Shown here piece after piece: positions 29,254 through 39,160 of a stretch of DNA of 64,000 bases. Within the stretch, counting starts at the first letter, position 1. Each line of letters starts with the position of its first letter. Source of the DNA: Alcaligenes aquatilis (GTDB taxonomy: Bacteria > Pseudomonadota > Gammaproteobacteria > Burkholderiales > Burkholderiaceae_B); contig NZ_CP022390.1 of the NCBI RefSeq assembly GCF_003076515.1, positions 2,480,001-2,544,000 on the forward strand, given 5' to 3'. Made by a program: the position numbers and the translations under genes. The notes beneath the pieces were generated by a model that saw only the letters and a program-made list of their open reading frames with translations, searched no databases and had not been told where the DNA came from.

Positions 29254-29643
29254 ATGCTCTATCCCATCCACGTACACAAAGAAGAACATAGCGCCTATGG
29301 CGCATCCTTTCCGGACTTTCCAGGTTGTTTTGCAGCGGCTGACGAATTACAGGATCTACCTAAGGCGGCTCAAGAAGCCGTTGAGGCCCATTTCTTCGGC
29401 GACAGCTCATCCATTCCTGCTCCGACCACACCTGAAAGCTGGTCTTGGCACGATGACTATAAAGACGGATTTTGGATGATGATTGATATTGACCTATCCA
29501 AAGTCAACAACAAAGCCATTCGCTTGCATATCAGTCTGCCGGAGTCCTTAGTCCACCGCATTGATGCTGTCGCAAAAGCCCAGCATCTATCCCGCTCTGC
29601 ATTCCTGGCAAAGACTGCTGAACGCGAAATGGCCAATGCCTGA
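29254..29643 (+). CDS. Solitary HicB-type antitoxin
   Basis: A 129-residue HicB: an N-terminal partly degraded RNase H-like domain (YPIHVHKEE to about residue 60, with FPDFPGC) and a C-terminal ribbon-helix-helix DNA-binding segment (IRLHISLPESLVHRIDAVA). HicB normally neutralises the HicA mRNA interferase and represses their joint promoter. No HicA-sized frame is present on either side: the preceding gene ends 9 bases upstream and a terminator follows. It is probably transcribed with the epimerase-like gene. It may be a stand-alone regulator. Confidence 0.85.
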   Translation: MLYPIHVHKEEHSAYGASFPDFPGCFAAADELQDLPKAAQEAVEAHFFGDSSSIPAPTTPESWSWHDDYKDGFWMMIDIDLSKVNNKAIRLHISLPESLVHRIDAVAKAQHLSRSAFLAKTAEREMANA

Positions 29644-29661
29644 ACCATAAAAGCTATGCAC

Positions 29662-29700
29662 ACAAAAAAGCCAGTCAACTTGCGTTGACTGGCTTTTTCT
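29662..29700. terminator. Terminator between hicB and pgk
   Basis: Hairpin AAGCCAGTCAAC/GTTGACTGGCTT with flanking A-run and T-run, strong in both directions. It ends the hicB message and the convergent pgk message. Confidence 0.92.
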
Positions 29701-29718
29701 TATGCAGCCAAAACTGAC

Positions 29719-30909
29719 TTAAGCCTTGTCTTCCAACGCAGCCACAGCAGGCAAACGCTTGCCTTCCAGGAATTCCAGGAATGCACCGCCGCCGGTGGAG
29801 ATGTAGTCCACATCCTCACCAATATTGAACTGGGCAATCGCGGCCAGGGTGTCACCACCGCCAGCAATCGAGAAGGCCTTGGAGTCTGCAATCGCGCGTG
29901 ACAGGGTTTCGGTGCCTTGTGCGAAGGCCGGGAACTCGAACACGCCCAGAGGGCCATTCCAGACCACGGTGCCAGCCTTGGCAATGATGTCAGCGATCTG
30001 CTGAGCCGTTTGTGGGCCCACGTCCAGAATCATGTCATCGTCCTGGACTTGATCAGCAGCCTTGATTTCAGCCGCTGCATCAGCAGCAAAGGACTTGGCG
30101 CACACCACATCCACAGGGATAGGCACTTCCGCACCACGCTCTTTCATGATGCGGATCACTTCGCGGGCTTCTTCCAACTGGCTGTCTTCCACCAGGGATT
30201 TGCCCACGGACAGGCCGCTGGCCATCATGAAGGTATTGGCAATGCCGCCACCGACCACCAGTTGGTCAACCTTTTCGGCCAAAGCGCGCAGGATGGACAG
30301 TTTGGTGGATACCTTGGCACCACCCACAATCGCGACCAGAGGACGTGCAGGCTGATTCAGGGCACGGCCCAAGGCTTTCAACTCGGCTTCCAGCAAGGGA
30401 CCGGCACAAGCTACAGGAGCAAAGCGGGCGATCCCTTCGGTAGTCGCTTCAGCACGGTGAGCCGTACCAAAGGCGTCGTTTACGTAAACGTCACACAAGG
30501 CTGCCATTTTGCGAGCCAACTCGGGATCGTTCTTCTTTTCCCCCACGTTGCAGCGGCAGTTCTCCAGCAAGACCACCTGACCGGGCGACACTTGGACGCC
30601 ATCGAGCCAATTGCGACGCAGCTCAACGGGCATGCCCAACAACTCGGATAAACGTTGCACCACGGGTTCCAGCGAATCCACAGGCTGGCACTCGCCTTCT
30701 TTAGGGCGACCCAGGTGAGACGTGACCATCACCGCAGCGCCGGCATCCAGCGCCATGCGAATGGCAGGTACCGAGGCACGCACGCGCGTGTCTTCGGTAA
30801 TACGTCCGTCTTGCAGAGGGACATTCAGATCAGAGCGGATAAATACCCGCTTGCCTCGCAGCGCGTCCGTTTCGGCCAGCGCAGACAAGGTCTTGATGCT
30901 TGTAGACAT
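29719..30909 (-). CDS. pgk: Phosphoglycerate kinase
   Basis: Pgk interconverts 1,3-bisphosphoglycerate/ADP and 3-phosphoglycerate/ATP. The 396-residue protein is of usual length, with RSDLNVPL (about 25-32), TSHLGRP (about 63-69) and GGGDTLAAI in the nucleotide-binding C-terminal domain. It is third in the leftward set tkt-gap-pgk. A stable hairpin separates it from gap. No pyruvate kinase gene follows. Confidence 0.97.
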   Translation of the reverse strand: MSTSIKTLSALAETDALRGKRVFIRSDLNVPLQDGRITEDTRVRASVPAIRMALDAGAAVMVTSHLGRPKEGECQPVDSLEPVVQRLSELLGMPVELRRNWLDGVQVSPGQVVLLENCRCNVGEKKNDPELARKMAALCDVYVNDAFGTAHRAEATTEGIARFAPVACAGPLLEAELKALGRALNQPARPLVAIVGGAKVSTKLSILRALAEKVDQLVVGGGIANTFMMASGLSVGKSLVEDSQLEEAREVIRIMKERGAEVPIPVDVVCAKSFAADAAAEIKAADQVQDDDMILDVGPQTAQQIADIIAKAGTVVWNGPLGVFEFPAFAQGTETLSRAIADSKAFSIAGGGDTLAAIAQFNIGEDVDYISTGGGAFLEFLEGKRLPAVAALEDKA

Positions 30910-30936
30910 GGTTTTTTGTTCTGGGAATTAACGTGA

Positions 30937-30960
30937 CAGGGGCGGGAAATCCCGCCCCTG
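30937..30960 (-). other. Stable G/C hairpin between gap and pgk
   Basis: CAGGGGCGGG/CCCGCCCCTG with a 3-4 base loop and no U-run. It may stabilise or process the tkt-gap-pgk message or partly attenuate pgk. Function is inferred. Confidence 0.5.
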
Positions 30961-30971
30961 CTATTCAGATC

Positions 30972-31985
30972 TTACTTGGCCGACATCAGTGCGATGGTGC
31001 TGTCGAGCATACGAATGGAGAAAGCCCATTCATTGTCGTACCAGGCCGCCACTTTGACCATATTGCCGCCGGTAACTTTGGTCAGCAGGGAATCAACCGT
31101 GCTAGAAGCGGTGGTGTGGTTAAAGTCGATGGACACCAGAGGTTCGGTGCAGTAGTCCAGAATGCCCTTCATGGCGCCTTCCGAAGCTGCCTTCAGAATG
31201 CCGTTCACTTCTTCAACGCTGGTGTTGCGGCTGGCCACGAAAGTCAGGTCAACCATGGACACGTTGATGGTAGGAACGCGCACAGCGTAACCGTCCAGCT
31301 TGCCATTGAGTTCTGGCAACACCAGACCCACAGCCGCAGCCGCGCCGGTCTTGGTAGGAATCATGCTGCTGGTGGCCGAACGGGCACGGCGCATGTCCTT
31401 GTGACGCACGTCGGTCAGGACCTGGTCATTGGTGTACGCGTGGATGGTGGTCATCAGACCGCTGACCACGCCCAGTTCCTTATGCAAAGGAGCAACCAGG
31501 GGAGCCAGGCAGTTGGTGGTGCACGATGCGTTGGAGATAACGGTGTCGGTGCTTTTCAGAATGTCGTGGTTCACGCCGTACACGATGGTGCCATCCACAT
31601 CCTTGCCACCGGGGGCCGAGATGATGACTTTCTTGGCACCGGCTTGAATGTGCTCACTGGCTTTTTCCTTGGTGGTGAACGCACCGGTACATTCCAGCAC
31701 CACGTCCACACCCAGTTCAGCCCAAGGCAGGGTCAGCGCATCGCGCTGGCTCAGCAGGCGGATACGGTCACCGTTGACCACCAGGTAGTCGCCATCCAGC
31801 GACACATCGGCGTTGAAACGGCCATGCACGGAGTCATAGCGAGTCAGGTGTTCATTGATCTCGGCACCGCCCGAGGCGTTGATGGCCACGATCTCGATAT
31901 CGTGTTTTTTGCCGTACTCGTAGTGGGCACGCAAGATCATGCGGCCGATACGACCATAACCATTGATTGCGACGCGAATCGTCAT
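30972..31985 (-). CDS. gap: Glyceraldehyde-3-phosphate dehydrogenase, type I
   Basis: Gap oxidatively phosphorylates glyceraldehyde-3-phosphate with NAD(P). The 337-residue protein has the Rossmann start [10 protein letters not shown], the active-site [12 protein letters not shown] with catalytic Cys, and [10 protein letters not shown] near the end. ATG 31985 is preceded by GGAG and is 12 bases from the tkt stop; four more upstream codons in the frame are less likely. Confidence 0.97.
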   Translation of the reverse strand: MTIRVAINGYGRIGRMILRAHYEYGKKHDIEIVAINASGGAEINEHLTRYDSVHGRFNADVSLDGDYLVVNGDRIRLLSQRDALTLPWAELGVDVVLECTGAFTTKEKASEHIQAGAKKVIISAPGGKDVDGTIVYGVNHDILKSTDTVISNASCTTNCLAPLVAPLHKELGVVSGLMTTIHAYTNDQVLTDVRHKDMRRARSATSSMIPTKTGAAAAVGLVLPELNGKLDGYAVRVPTINVSMVDLTFVASRNTSVEEVNGILKAASEGAMKGILDYCTEPLVSIDFNHTTASSTVDSLLTKVTGGNMVKVAAWYDNEWAFSIRMLDSTIALMSAK

Positions 31986-31997
31986 GTCAGACTCCAA

Positions 31998-34043
31998 TTA
32001 CAAAATTTCTTGAACGGCCGCAGCGACCTTCTCTGCTGTCAGACCAAAATGCTTGAACAGGACGCCAGCCGGGGCGGATTCACCGTAGGTATCAATACCC
32101 ACTACGGCGCCTTCCAGACCCACGTACTTGAACCACAGACCGGTGGTCCCGGCTTCAACTGCAACGCGCGGGATACCGGGGGTCAGGACCTGATCGCGCC
32201 ACTGCTTGTCTTGAGCATCGAACAGGTTGGTACAAGGCATGGACACCACGCGGGTCGCAATCCCTTGCTGAGCCAACTGTTCCTGGGCTTGCAGCGCCAA
32301 ACCGACTTCCGAGCCGGTTGCCATGATAATGGCGCGCGCATCTTGCGCGTCACGCAGCACGTAGCCACCACGACGGATGTTCTGGATGGTTTGCGCATCG
32401 CGTTCGACGAAGGGCAGATTCTGGCGCGACAAGAGCAAGGCGCTAGGACCGCCGCTCTGTACGTCCATGCCGATGCTGGTAGGACGCTCGACCGAACATG
32501 CCCAGGCCACGGCAGTTTCCGTGGTATCACAAGGACGCCAGACGTGCAGGTTGGGGATCAGGCGCAGGCTGTTGGCGTGTTCAATGGACTGGTGTGTAGG
32601 ACCGTCTTCGCCCAGACCGATGGAGTCGTGGGTAAAGACGTGCACAACACGCTGCTTCATCAAGGCAGCCATACGAATGGCGTTACGCGAGTAATCGGAG
32701 AAAGTCAGGAAGGTGCCGCCAAAAGGCAGGTAGCCACCATGCAGGGCGAGACCATTCATGATGGCGGCCATGCCGAATTCACGCACACCGTAGTTGATGT
32801 GGCGACCAAAATGCAGACCATCAGCGTGAGCGCGAACCGCTTCGGCCCCTTTCCAGTCGGTGAAGTTCGAGCCGGTCAGGTCAGCCGAGCCGCCCAGCAT
32901 TTCTGGCAGCACATTGACCAAGGCGCTGATGGCCAATTGCGAGGCTTTACGCGATGCAATGGTTTCGGCCTTCTGAGCGGTTTCTTCAATAAAGGCCTGG
33001 ACTTTGGCGCTGTAGTCAGCAGGCAGTTCGCCTTTCAAACGACGGGCCAGTTCGGCGGCCAGTTCAGGATAAGCCTGGCTGTAGGCGTCAAAACGCTTTT
33101 GCCATTCGGCTTGCTGAGCACCACCCTTTTCGCGGCAATCCCAGCCTTGGTAGACTTCCTGAGGAATTTCAAACGGACCGTGGTTCCAGTCCAGTGCAGC
33201 ACGGGTGGCAGCGATTTCATCAGCGCCCAGTGGAGCACCGTGGACTTTCTCGGAACCGGCGGCATTAGGAGCGCCCTTGCCGATCACGGTACGGCAGCAA
33301 ATCAGGGTAGGACCCGTGCCCTCTTTCGCGTTGCGGCGAGCCTGTTCAATCGCGCTATTGATCGAAGTGGCATCGTGGCCATCAACCGCGCGAATCACGT
33401 TCCAGCCGTAGCTTTCAAAGCGGGCGGGAGTGTCATCACCAAACCAGTTCTCGACCTTACCGTCGATGGAGATGCCGTTGTCGTCGTACATCACGACCAG
33501 CTTGGAGAGCTTCCAGGTACCGGCCAAGGAGCAAGCCTCGTGCGAGATACCTTCCATCAAACAGCCGTCGCCAGCGAAAACCCAGGTCAGGTGGTCGACC
33601 ACATCGTGGCCTTCGCGGTTGAACTCGCGCGCCAGCAAGGCTTCAGCCAGTGCAAAACCGACCGCGTTACCCAAACCCTGGCCCAAAGGACCCGTGGTGG
33701 TTTCCACGCCAGCGGTAATACCCACTTCAGGGTGGCCCGGAGTGCGCGAATGCATCTGACGGAAGTTGCGCAGCTCGTCCATGGGCAGGTCGTAGCCGCT
33801 AAGGTGCAACAAAGCGTAGATCAGCATGGAACCGTGGCCGTTTGACAACACAAAACGGTCACGATCAAACCAGGCAGGGTCGGCAGGGTTGTGTTTCAGG
33901 TGCCGGGACCAGAGAACCTGGGCGATATCGGCCATGCCCATGGGCGCACCGGGGTGGCCCGAATTAGCTTGTTGCACGGCATCCATAGACAAGGCACGGA
34001 CGGCATTGGCTAGGGTTTTATCAGAGGCTGACGCAATATCCAT
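31998..34043 (-). CDS. tkt: Transketolase
   Basis: Transketolase moves two-carbon ketol units in the pentose phosphate and Calvin pathways with thiamine diphosphate. The 681-residue protein has the ThDP-binding [13 protein letters not shown] (about 158-170), the pyrimidine-domain [13 protein letters not shown] with the catalytic His, and YGESAPAG in the C-terminal domain. It leads the tkt-gap-pgk set. The start is placed at ATG 34043, where the domain begins ([16 protein letters not shown]). It is divergent from rsmE. Confidence 0.97.
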   Translation of the reverse strand: MDIASASDKTLANAVRALSMDAVQQANSGHPGAPMGMADIAQVLWSRHLKHNPADPAWFDRDRFVLSNGHGSMLIYALLHLSGYDLPMDELRNFRQMHSRTPGHPEVGITAGVETTTGPLGQGLGNAVGFALAEALLAREFNREGHDVVDHLTWVFAGDGCLMEGISHEACSLAGTWKLSKLVVMYDDNGISIDGKVENWFGDDTPARFESYGWNVIRAVDGHDATSINSAIEQARRNAKEGTGPTLICCRTVIGKGAPNAAGSEKVHGAPLGADEIAATRAALDWNHGPFEIPQEVYQGWDCREKGGAQQAEWQKRFDAYSQAYPELAAELARRLKGELPADYSAKVQAFIEETAQKAETIASRKASQLAISALVNVLPEMLGGSADLTGSNFTDWKGAEAVRAHADGLHFGRHINYGVREFGMAAIMNGLALHGGYLPFGGTFLTFSDYSRNAIRMAALMKQRVVHVFTHDSIGLGEDGPTHQSIEHANSLRLIPNLHVWRPCDTTETAVAWACSVERPTSIGMDVQSGGPSALLLSRQNLPFVERDAQTIQNIRRGGYVLRDAQDARAIIMATGSEVGLALQAQEQLAQQGIATRVVSMPCTNLFDAQDKQWRDQVLTPGIPRVAVEAGTTGLWFKYVGLEGAVVGIDTYGESAPAGVLFKHFGLTAEKVAAAVQEIL

Positions 34044-34237
34044 TAGAAGCTCATTGGGGCGGCGGCGCGACAATTCCGGCAAGCGGACGGCTCACGACCC
34101 TGATTAGTTTATAAAACGCGCTATTTTAGCATTGCTGGCGCTAAATCGCCCCCACTAGAGCTGGGGCCTTGTGCTTTCTCCCCCAAGCCCGGGTACGGTA
34201 TGCTTGTGCGGTTTTTTATGCTTGATGGTGTCTTGAT

Positions 34238-34966
34238 ATGGCAGCTCCCCGCTTCTACCACCCCTTGGGCCTGACGGCCCAGACCGAGATCGCCCTGCCC
34301 GAGGCACTGGCGCATCATGCCATCCGGGTGCTGCGTTTAAAGGACGGCCAGGACATCGTCCTGTTTGACGGACTCGGGACTCAATACCCCGCCACCTTGC
34401 GCATTGATGGCAAAAAAGGTTTCGCCGCCCTGGGCGCTGCCCAAACACCGGTCCGCGAGCTGGCCGGTCGCATTACCGTCCTGCAAGGCATTGCCTCCAG
34501 CGATAAGATGGACTGGATTATCGAAAAAGCCGTGGAAATGGGCGTCAGCCGCCTTGTGCCGATTCGCGCGCAACGCAGCGTACTGCAACTGAATGCGGAG
34601 CGGCAGGCCAAACGCATGGGCCATTGGCAAAGAGTGATCGAGTCGGCCAGCGAGCAATGTGGTCGCAACCGCTTGATGGAACTGTCTGCGCCGCTGACAT
34701 TGGCCGAGTACTTTCGCGAGGCTGAAACTGGCCTGCATCTGTTTTGTGATCCCGATGCGCCCCTGCAACTGGCGCAGGCCATTGGACCGCAAGATCAGGC
34801 CATGACGATATTGATTGGCCCCGAAGGCGGTTGGTCGCCCGAAGAGCAAAAGGTGGCACTGGGTGCCCAGGCTCGGGCGATTCGTTTCGGGCATCGCGTG
34901 CTGCGAACCGAAACTGCCGCCTTGGCGCTGACAGCAGCGATCAGCGCCTTGCAAGGCTGGGAATAA
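34238..34966 (+). CDS. rsmE: 16S rRNA (uracil1498-N3)-methyltransferase
   Basis: RsmE methylates U1498 of 16S rRNA with S-adenosylmethionine. It is a 242-residue SPOUT protein with the PUA-like N-terminus (PRFYHPLGL), KMDWIIEKAVEMGV (about 90-103) and the knotted SAM site IGPEGGWSPEE followed by GHRVLRTETA. The stop is 10 bases from the convergent barstar stop. Confidence 0.96.
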   Translation: MAAPRFYHPLGLTAQTEIALPEALAHHAIRVLRLKDGQDIVLFDGLGTQYPATLRIDGKKGFAALGAAQTPVRELAGRITVLQGIASSDKMDWIIEKAVEMGVSRLVPIRAQRSVLQLNAERQAKRMGHWQRVIESASEQCGRNRLMELSAPLTLAEYFREAETGLHLFCDPDAPLQLAQAIGPQDQAMTILIGPEGGWSPEEQKVALGAQARAIRFGHRVLRTETAALALTAAISALQGWE

Positions 34967-34976
34967 AACCGATAAC

Positions 34977-35444
34977 TTATTCCTCGTCCTGGCTGGAGTA
35001 GGAAGCAGGCGTCTCGCCCGGTTCGGGGTCAGGGTGCTTGCCAGCGTGTAGAACGACACAAACAAAACGGCGCTCGTTGTTCGAGGCCCAGGCATGTACA
35101 TCTTCACACACGCCCAAAATAGCCTGAGCGTCTTTTTCCAATGCGGGATCACCACTGTGCAGATTGTCCAGCCACAGGGCCAGGCCTGCTTTCTGGTCCA
35201 GCACGGTGTCACACAGGCAATCGTAGAGCGCATCCAGATTGCCACCAAAAAACTCAGGGTAATCGACAGCCTTGGCGACTGCTCGCAGCACAGCGGAACG
35301 ATTGCGCGCACGATCGCAACTTACTTCCAGGGCGGTAAGCCCCTGGTCCTGTGCCTGCTCCAGAAAATCAGCAGCCGTCAGGCCCGTTGCGTCGAGCACG
35401 CCGCCTTGTTGCAAAGCCTCTTGCAAAGTCAGGGATTGGCTCAT
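34977..35444 (-). CDS. Barstar-family protein (ribonuclease inhibitor-like), no adjacent barnase
   Basis: A 155-residue barstar-like protein. The conserved core is visible at about residues 60-80 (KAVDYPEFFGGNLDALYDCL), which in barstar forms the ribonuclease-binding helix with the acidic contact. Barstar blocks secreted guanyl-specific ribonucleases. No ribonuclease gene is next to it. Its ATG overlaps the patatin stop (TGATG), so it is translationally coupled to the lipase gene. The acidic tail after residue 140 looks disordered. It may be a housekeeping inhibitor or immunity protein to an effector encoded elsewhere. Confidence 0.85.
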   Translation of the reverse strand: MSQSLTLQEALQQGGVLDATGLTAADFLEQAQDQGLTALEVSCDRARNRSAVLRAVAKAVDYPEFFGGNLDALYDCLCDTVLDQKAGLALWLDNLHSGDPALEKDAQAILGVCEDVHAWASNNERRFVCVVLHAGKHPDPEPGETPASYSSQDEE

Positions 35445-36640
35445 CAGGACGCTTCCTTAAAAAACGCTAATACTTCTTCACGACGACTCATGGTATCGGT
35501 CTTTCCTAATTCGATCAGCTCTTGGGTATAGCCGGACTCGAATAACAAATATGAGATTAATGCACCGCCTGTGGTCGGACCGGACTTTGAAGATACACCA
35601 AGTACTCGAAATAGGGTACGTGCAGCAGTTGGCATCTGATGAATATGCCGAGTGGCAATTTCATCCAGCGAGCGGCTGGGAGTGATGGCAAACGTGCTGA
35701 CAGGACGCAGCGATTGGCTTTGTAATACATTTGCAGGCATATAGGCAAGCAATGTATTGATGCGTTCCATACGCTCAATATCCGTTGACACACTATCGAG
35801 GAATATGTTGGATAAGGCATAGCCACTGATCTGCGCCAAAGAGGGATAGGGCGGATCCTTGCACTCTTGCTCATGGTAGGTGTTGTCCGCGTATCCCGTC
35901 CCTACAATCAGGACCTTACGCGCCCCCAGATGAATCGCCGGGCTGATAGGGGCCAACTGACGCATCGTCCCGTCCCCACACCACTGGGTTTGCTTGCCTA
36001 CCCGCAAGGACTGGGCCGGAAACATGAAGGGAATCGCACTGGAAGCCATCAGGTGATCCACCCCGATCACACCTGGGATGGCTCGGCGCAGATTACGCGT
36101 CCAAGGGCGAATACGCTCGTCACATTGATAAAAAGTCAGGTGCTCACCCGTGGTGTAGGCAGCCGCCGTAATCGCCAACGCCCCCAGGTGCTGTTGAGCC
36201 AGATTGCGCTGCAAACGGTCAAAGTCCAGATTGTCTTCCAGCAAGTTGCGCAGCGGCGAATTGTCCAGCATGGAGTGCGGCACATGGTCACGCAGACGCG
36301 GGGCCAGCCAGCCCAAAGCCAGCGTGGCCACCCAGTGCGCACTGGTGGCCAGCAACTGCAACGGGTCGGCATGAAAAATATCGTTAGTGTGCAACGACCC
36401 CCACAGCTGTTGTATATGATCGACAGCCTCGTGCGGCTTGTCAGCGCGACACGCTAATCCGGCAGCATTGATGGAACCGGCCGACGAGCCACAAATAATA
36501 TCGAAAGGGTTACGAAACTGAGGGTTGCGGTCCGGGTCCAGAAGCTCCAGCAAACCAGCCAGCACCCCGGCCTGATACGCGCCGCGCGCCCCGCCCCCAT
36601 TCAAGATCAATGCCACGGAAGCGGGAGAGCGCTGGATCAT
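35444..36640 (-). CDS. Patatin-like phospholipase
   Basis: A 398-residue patatin-domain acyl hydrolase. The oxyanion loop is GGGARG (15-20), the nucleophile elbow GSSAG (51-55, Ser53) and the catalytic Asp in CGDG (about Asp223), so the Ser-Asp dyad is intact. No signal peptide or membrane segment is seen, so it probably works on cytosolic or membrane lipids from inside. It begins 8 bases after maeB and overlaps the barstar gene, suggesting a maeB-patatin-barstar message. Confidence 0.9.
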   Translation of the reverse strand: MIQRSPASVALILNGGGARGAYQAGVLAGLLELLDPDRNPQFRNPFDIICGSSAGSINAAGLACRADKPHEAVDHIQQLWGSLHTNDIFHADPLQLLATSAHWVATLALGWLAPRLRDHVPHSMLDNSPLRNLLEDNLDFDRLQRNLAQQHLGALAITAAAYTTGEHLTFYQCDERIRPWTRNLRRAIPGVIGVDHLMASSAIPFMFPAQSLRVGKQTQWCGDGTMRQLAPISPAIHLGARKVLIVGTGYADNTYHEQECKDPPYPSLAQISGYALSNIFLDSVSTDIERMERINTLLAYMPANVLQSQSLRPVSTFAITPSRSLDEIATRHIHQMPTAARTLFRVLGVSSKSGPTTGGALISYLLFESGYTQELIELGKTDTMSRREEVLAFFKEAS

Positions 36641-36648
36641 GACAGGTA

Positions 36649-38943
36649 TCAGCCTTCAGAAGCAACGTTGGCATCGACCACCGTGACCGCCGTCATATTG
36701 ACGATACGGCGCACCGAGGAGGTGGACGTCATGATGTGAACCGGTGCCCGTGCCCCCAACAGGAAGGGACCGATCGCCACGTTGCCACCGGCCGCCGTCT
36801 TGAGCAGGTTGTAGGCAATATTGCCCGCTTCCACGTTGGGGCAGACCAGCAAGTTCGCCTCGCCAGTCAGGGCCGAGGTGGGCAGGATTTGATGGCGGGC
36901 CTTTTCATCCAGCGCGCAATCGCCGTGCATTTCCCCGTCCACCTCCAAACTGGGATCGAGCTTGCGCACGCGCTCCAGCGCACCACGCATGGTGACCGCC
37001 GCAGGCGAATCATTGGTCCCGAAGTTCGAGCTGGACAGCAACGCCACCTTGGGTTCGATATTGAACTGGCGCATCTTGCGAGCCGCCGCCAAGGTGATCT
37101 CGGCCACCTGATCCGAATCGGGATCGTGGTTGATATGCGTATCGGTCAGGGCCACGCTGCGCTCACTGAGCAGCAGAATATTCATGGCGGCATAGGTTTT
37201 GACGCCGGGGGCTTTGCCAATTACCTGATCCACCAACTCCAAATGGTTTTCGTAACGCCCCACCGTGCCGCAAATCATGCCATCGGCATCGCCCAGGTGC
37301 AGCATCATGGCGCCGATCAAAGTCGGACGACGACGCATTTCAACACGTGCCATCTCTTTGCTGATGCCACGACGCGACATGATTTCCCAATAGCTGGTCC
37401 AGTAACGGTGAAAACGATCATCCTGCTCGGGGTTGGTCACTTCCACATCAATGCCTAGACGCAGGCGCAGGCCGTAGCGCTCAATACGTTGCTGCAGGAC
37501 AGCGGGACGGCCCACCAGAATGGGGCTAGCCAGCCCTTCGTCCACAATAATCTGTACGGCACGCAACACGCGCTCGTCCTCGCCTTCGCTGAACACCACA
37601 CGCGACTTGGCGCCGTCTTGCACCAGGCCACGGGCCAGCGAGTAAATCGGCTTCATGAACGAGCCGGACTTGTAGACGAACTGACGCAACTGATAGATGT
37701 AGCTGTTCAGATCCGCAATCGGACGGGTCGCCACGCCCTCTTCCATGGCCGCTTTGGCAACCGCAGGAGCGATACGCACAATCAGGCGCGAATCAAAAGG
37801 GCGGGGAATAAAGAAGGACGGACCGAAAGACACTTCTTCCAGGCCATAAGCGGCAGCAACGCCTTCATCCTGCTCTTCACGTGCCAACTGACAAATGGCC
37901 AGCACAGCGGCTTTTTCCATGCCGCGCGTAATCGTGGTGGCGCCCACGTCCAGTGCGCCACGGAAGATATAAGGGAAGCACAGCACATTATTGACCTGGT
38001 TCGGATAATCCGAACGGCCAGTTGCCATAACCACATCATCACGCACGGCGTGAGCATCTTCAGGCAAGATCTCGGGGTTCGGATTGGCCAAGGCCAGGAT
38101 CAAGGGCCGGGGAGCCATTTTCTTCAGCATCTCGGGCTTGAGCACGCCACCGGCGGACAAGCCCAGAAACACATCGACCCCATCAATCACGTCACTCAAA
38201 GTACGGGCGTCGGTCTGTTTGGCAAAGCGGGCCAGCTCGGGCACCGGATTACCGGGACGGCCTTCGTACAACACGCCATCAATATCCGTCACCCAGATAT
38301 TTTCCAGCGGCACCCCCATATCAATCATCAGGTCCAAACAAGCCAGCGCGGCAGCACCTGCACCCGAGGTCACTACTTTGACCTGCTTAAGGTCTTTTTC
38401 CACCACGCTCAGGCCATTCAGAAAGGCGGCTGTCACGCAAATCGCGGTGCCATGCTGGTCGTCGTGAAAAACAGGAATGCTCATGCGCTGGCGCAGCTTG
38501 CGCTCTACCTCGAAACACTCGGGCGCTTTGATGTCTTCCAGATTGATGCCGCCAAAGGTCGGCTCCAGGCCTGCAATAATATCGACCAGCTTGTCGGGGT
38601 CGGTTTCATTGATCTCGATATCAAACACATCCAGACCGGCAAAGCTCTTGAACAGCACGGCCTTGCCTTCCATAACCGGTTTTGCAGCCAGAGGGCCAAT
38701 ATTGCCCAGGCCCAGCACCGCAGTGCCATTGGAAATCACTCCAACCAGATTACCCCGACCGGTATAGCGAAAGGCATTTTGCGGGTCGTTGACGATTTCC
38801 TCGCAAGCAGCCGCAACCCCGGGCGAATACGCCAGCGCCAGATCCCGCTGGTTAGAGAGTTGCTTGGTCGGCGTGACCGATAACTTTCCGGGCCTGCCCT
38901 GCTCATGATATTCCAGAGCTGCTTTCCGAAAATTGGCGTCCAT
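36649..38943 (-). CDS. maeB: NADP-dependent malic enzyme with phosphotransacetylase-like domain
   Basis: The enzyme oxidatively decarboxylates malate to pyruvate with NADPH. The 764-residue protein has an N-terminal malic domain (about 1-160, LAYSPGVAA and HDDQHGTAI), an NAD(P)-binding domain (about 165-420, [12 protein letters not shown]) and a C-terminal phosphate acetyltransferase-like domain (about 430-760). In this hybrid class the last domain is usually regulatory (acetyl-CoA binding) rather than catalytic. The 38944-39160 spacer upstream holds no gene and should carry the promoter. Confidence 0.95.
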   Translation of the reverse strand: MDANFRKAALEYHEQGRPGKLSVTPTKQLSNQRDLALAYSPGVAAACEEIVNDPQNAFRYTGRGNLVGVISNGTAVLGLGNIGPLAAKPVMEGKAVLFKSFAGLDVFDIEINETDPDKLVDIIAGLEPTFGGINLEDIKAPECFEVERKLRQRMSIPVFHDDQHGTAICVTAAFLNGLSVVEKDLKQVKVVTSGAGAAALACLDLMIDMGVPLENIWVTDIDGVLYEGRPGNPVPELARFAKQTDARTLSDVIDGVDVFLGLSAGGVLKPEMLKKMAPRPLILALANPNPEILPEDAHAVRDDVVMATGRSDYPNQVNNVLCFPYIFRGALDVGATTITRGMEKAAVLAICQLAREEQDEGVAAAYGLEEVSFGPSFFIPRPFDSRLIVRIAPAVAKAAMEEGVATRPIADLNSYIYQLRQFVYKSGSFMKPIYSLARGLVQDGAKSRVVFSEGEDERVLRAVQIIVDEGLASPILVGRPAVLQQRIERYGLRLRLGIDVEVTNPEQDDRFHRYWTSYWEIMSRRGISKEMARVEMRRRPTLIGAMMLHLGDADGMICGTVGRYENHLELVDQVIGKAPGVKTYAAMNILLLSERSVALTDTHINHDPDSDQVAEITLAAARKMRQFNIEPKVALLSSSNFGTNDSPAAVTMRGALERVRKLDPSLEVDGEMHGDCALDEKARHQILPTSALTGEANLLVCPNVEAGNIAYNLLKTAAGGNVAIGPFLLGARAPVHIMTSTSSVRRIVNMTAVTVVDANVASEG

Positions 38944-39160
38944 GCTGTATACCTACCAAAAAATCCATTTAAAACGGACCGGGATCGCCAGAAAGCGGCC
39001 ATTGCCTGTCAGCGTAAATTCAAACCAGCGCGTGGCTTGATACGCTAAATGCTGTTCTTGTCTCCGAAACCCCGATCGCCTTGCCTGGCCCTCAAGGCCA
39101 AAGCAAGGACCATTCTAGCCCTTGAGTTACAAGCTGGGTCAAGCGCAGGCCAGGACAAAC

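Noticed and set aside
30933..33845. 970-codon open frame on the plus strand
   Set aside because: Antisense to gap and tkt, which are unmistakable on the minus strand. High-GC third positions leave the opposite frame free of stops.
37489..38883. 464-codon plus-strand frame, and a companion at 36736-37458
   Set aside because: Antisense to maeB, no motif, no ribosome site.
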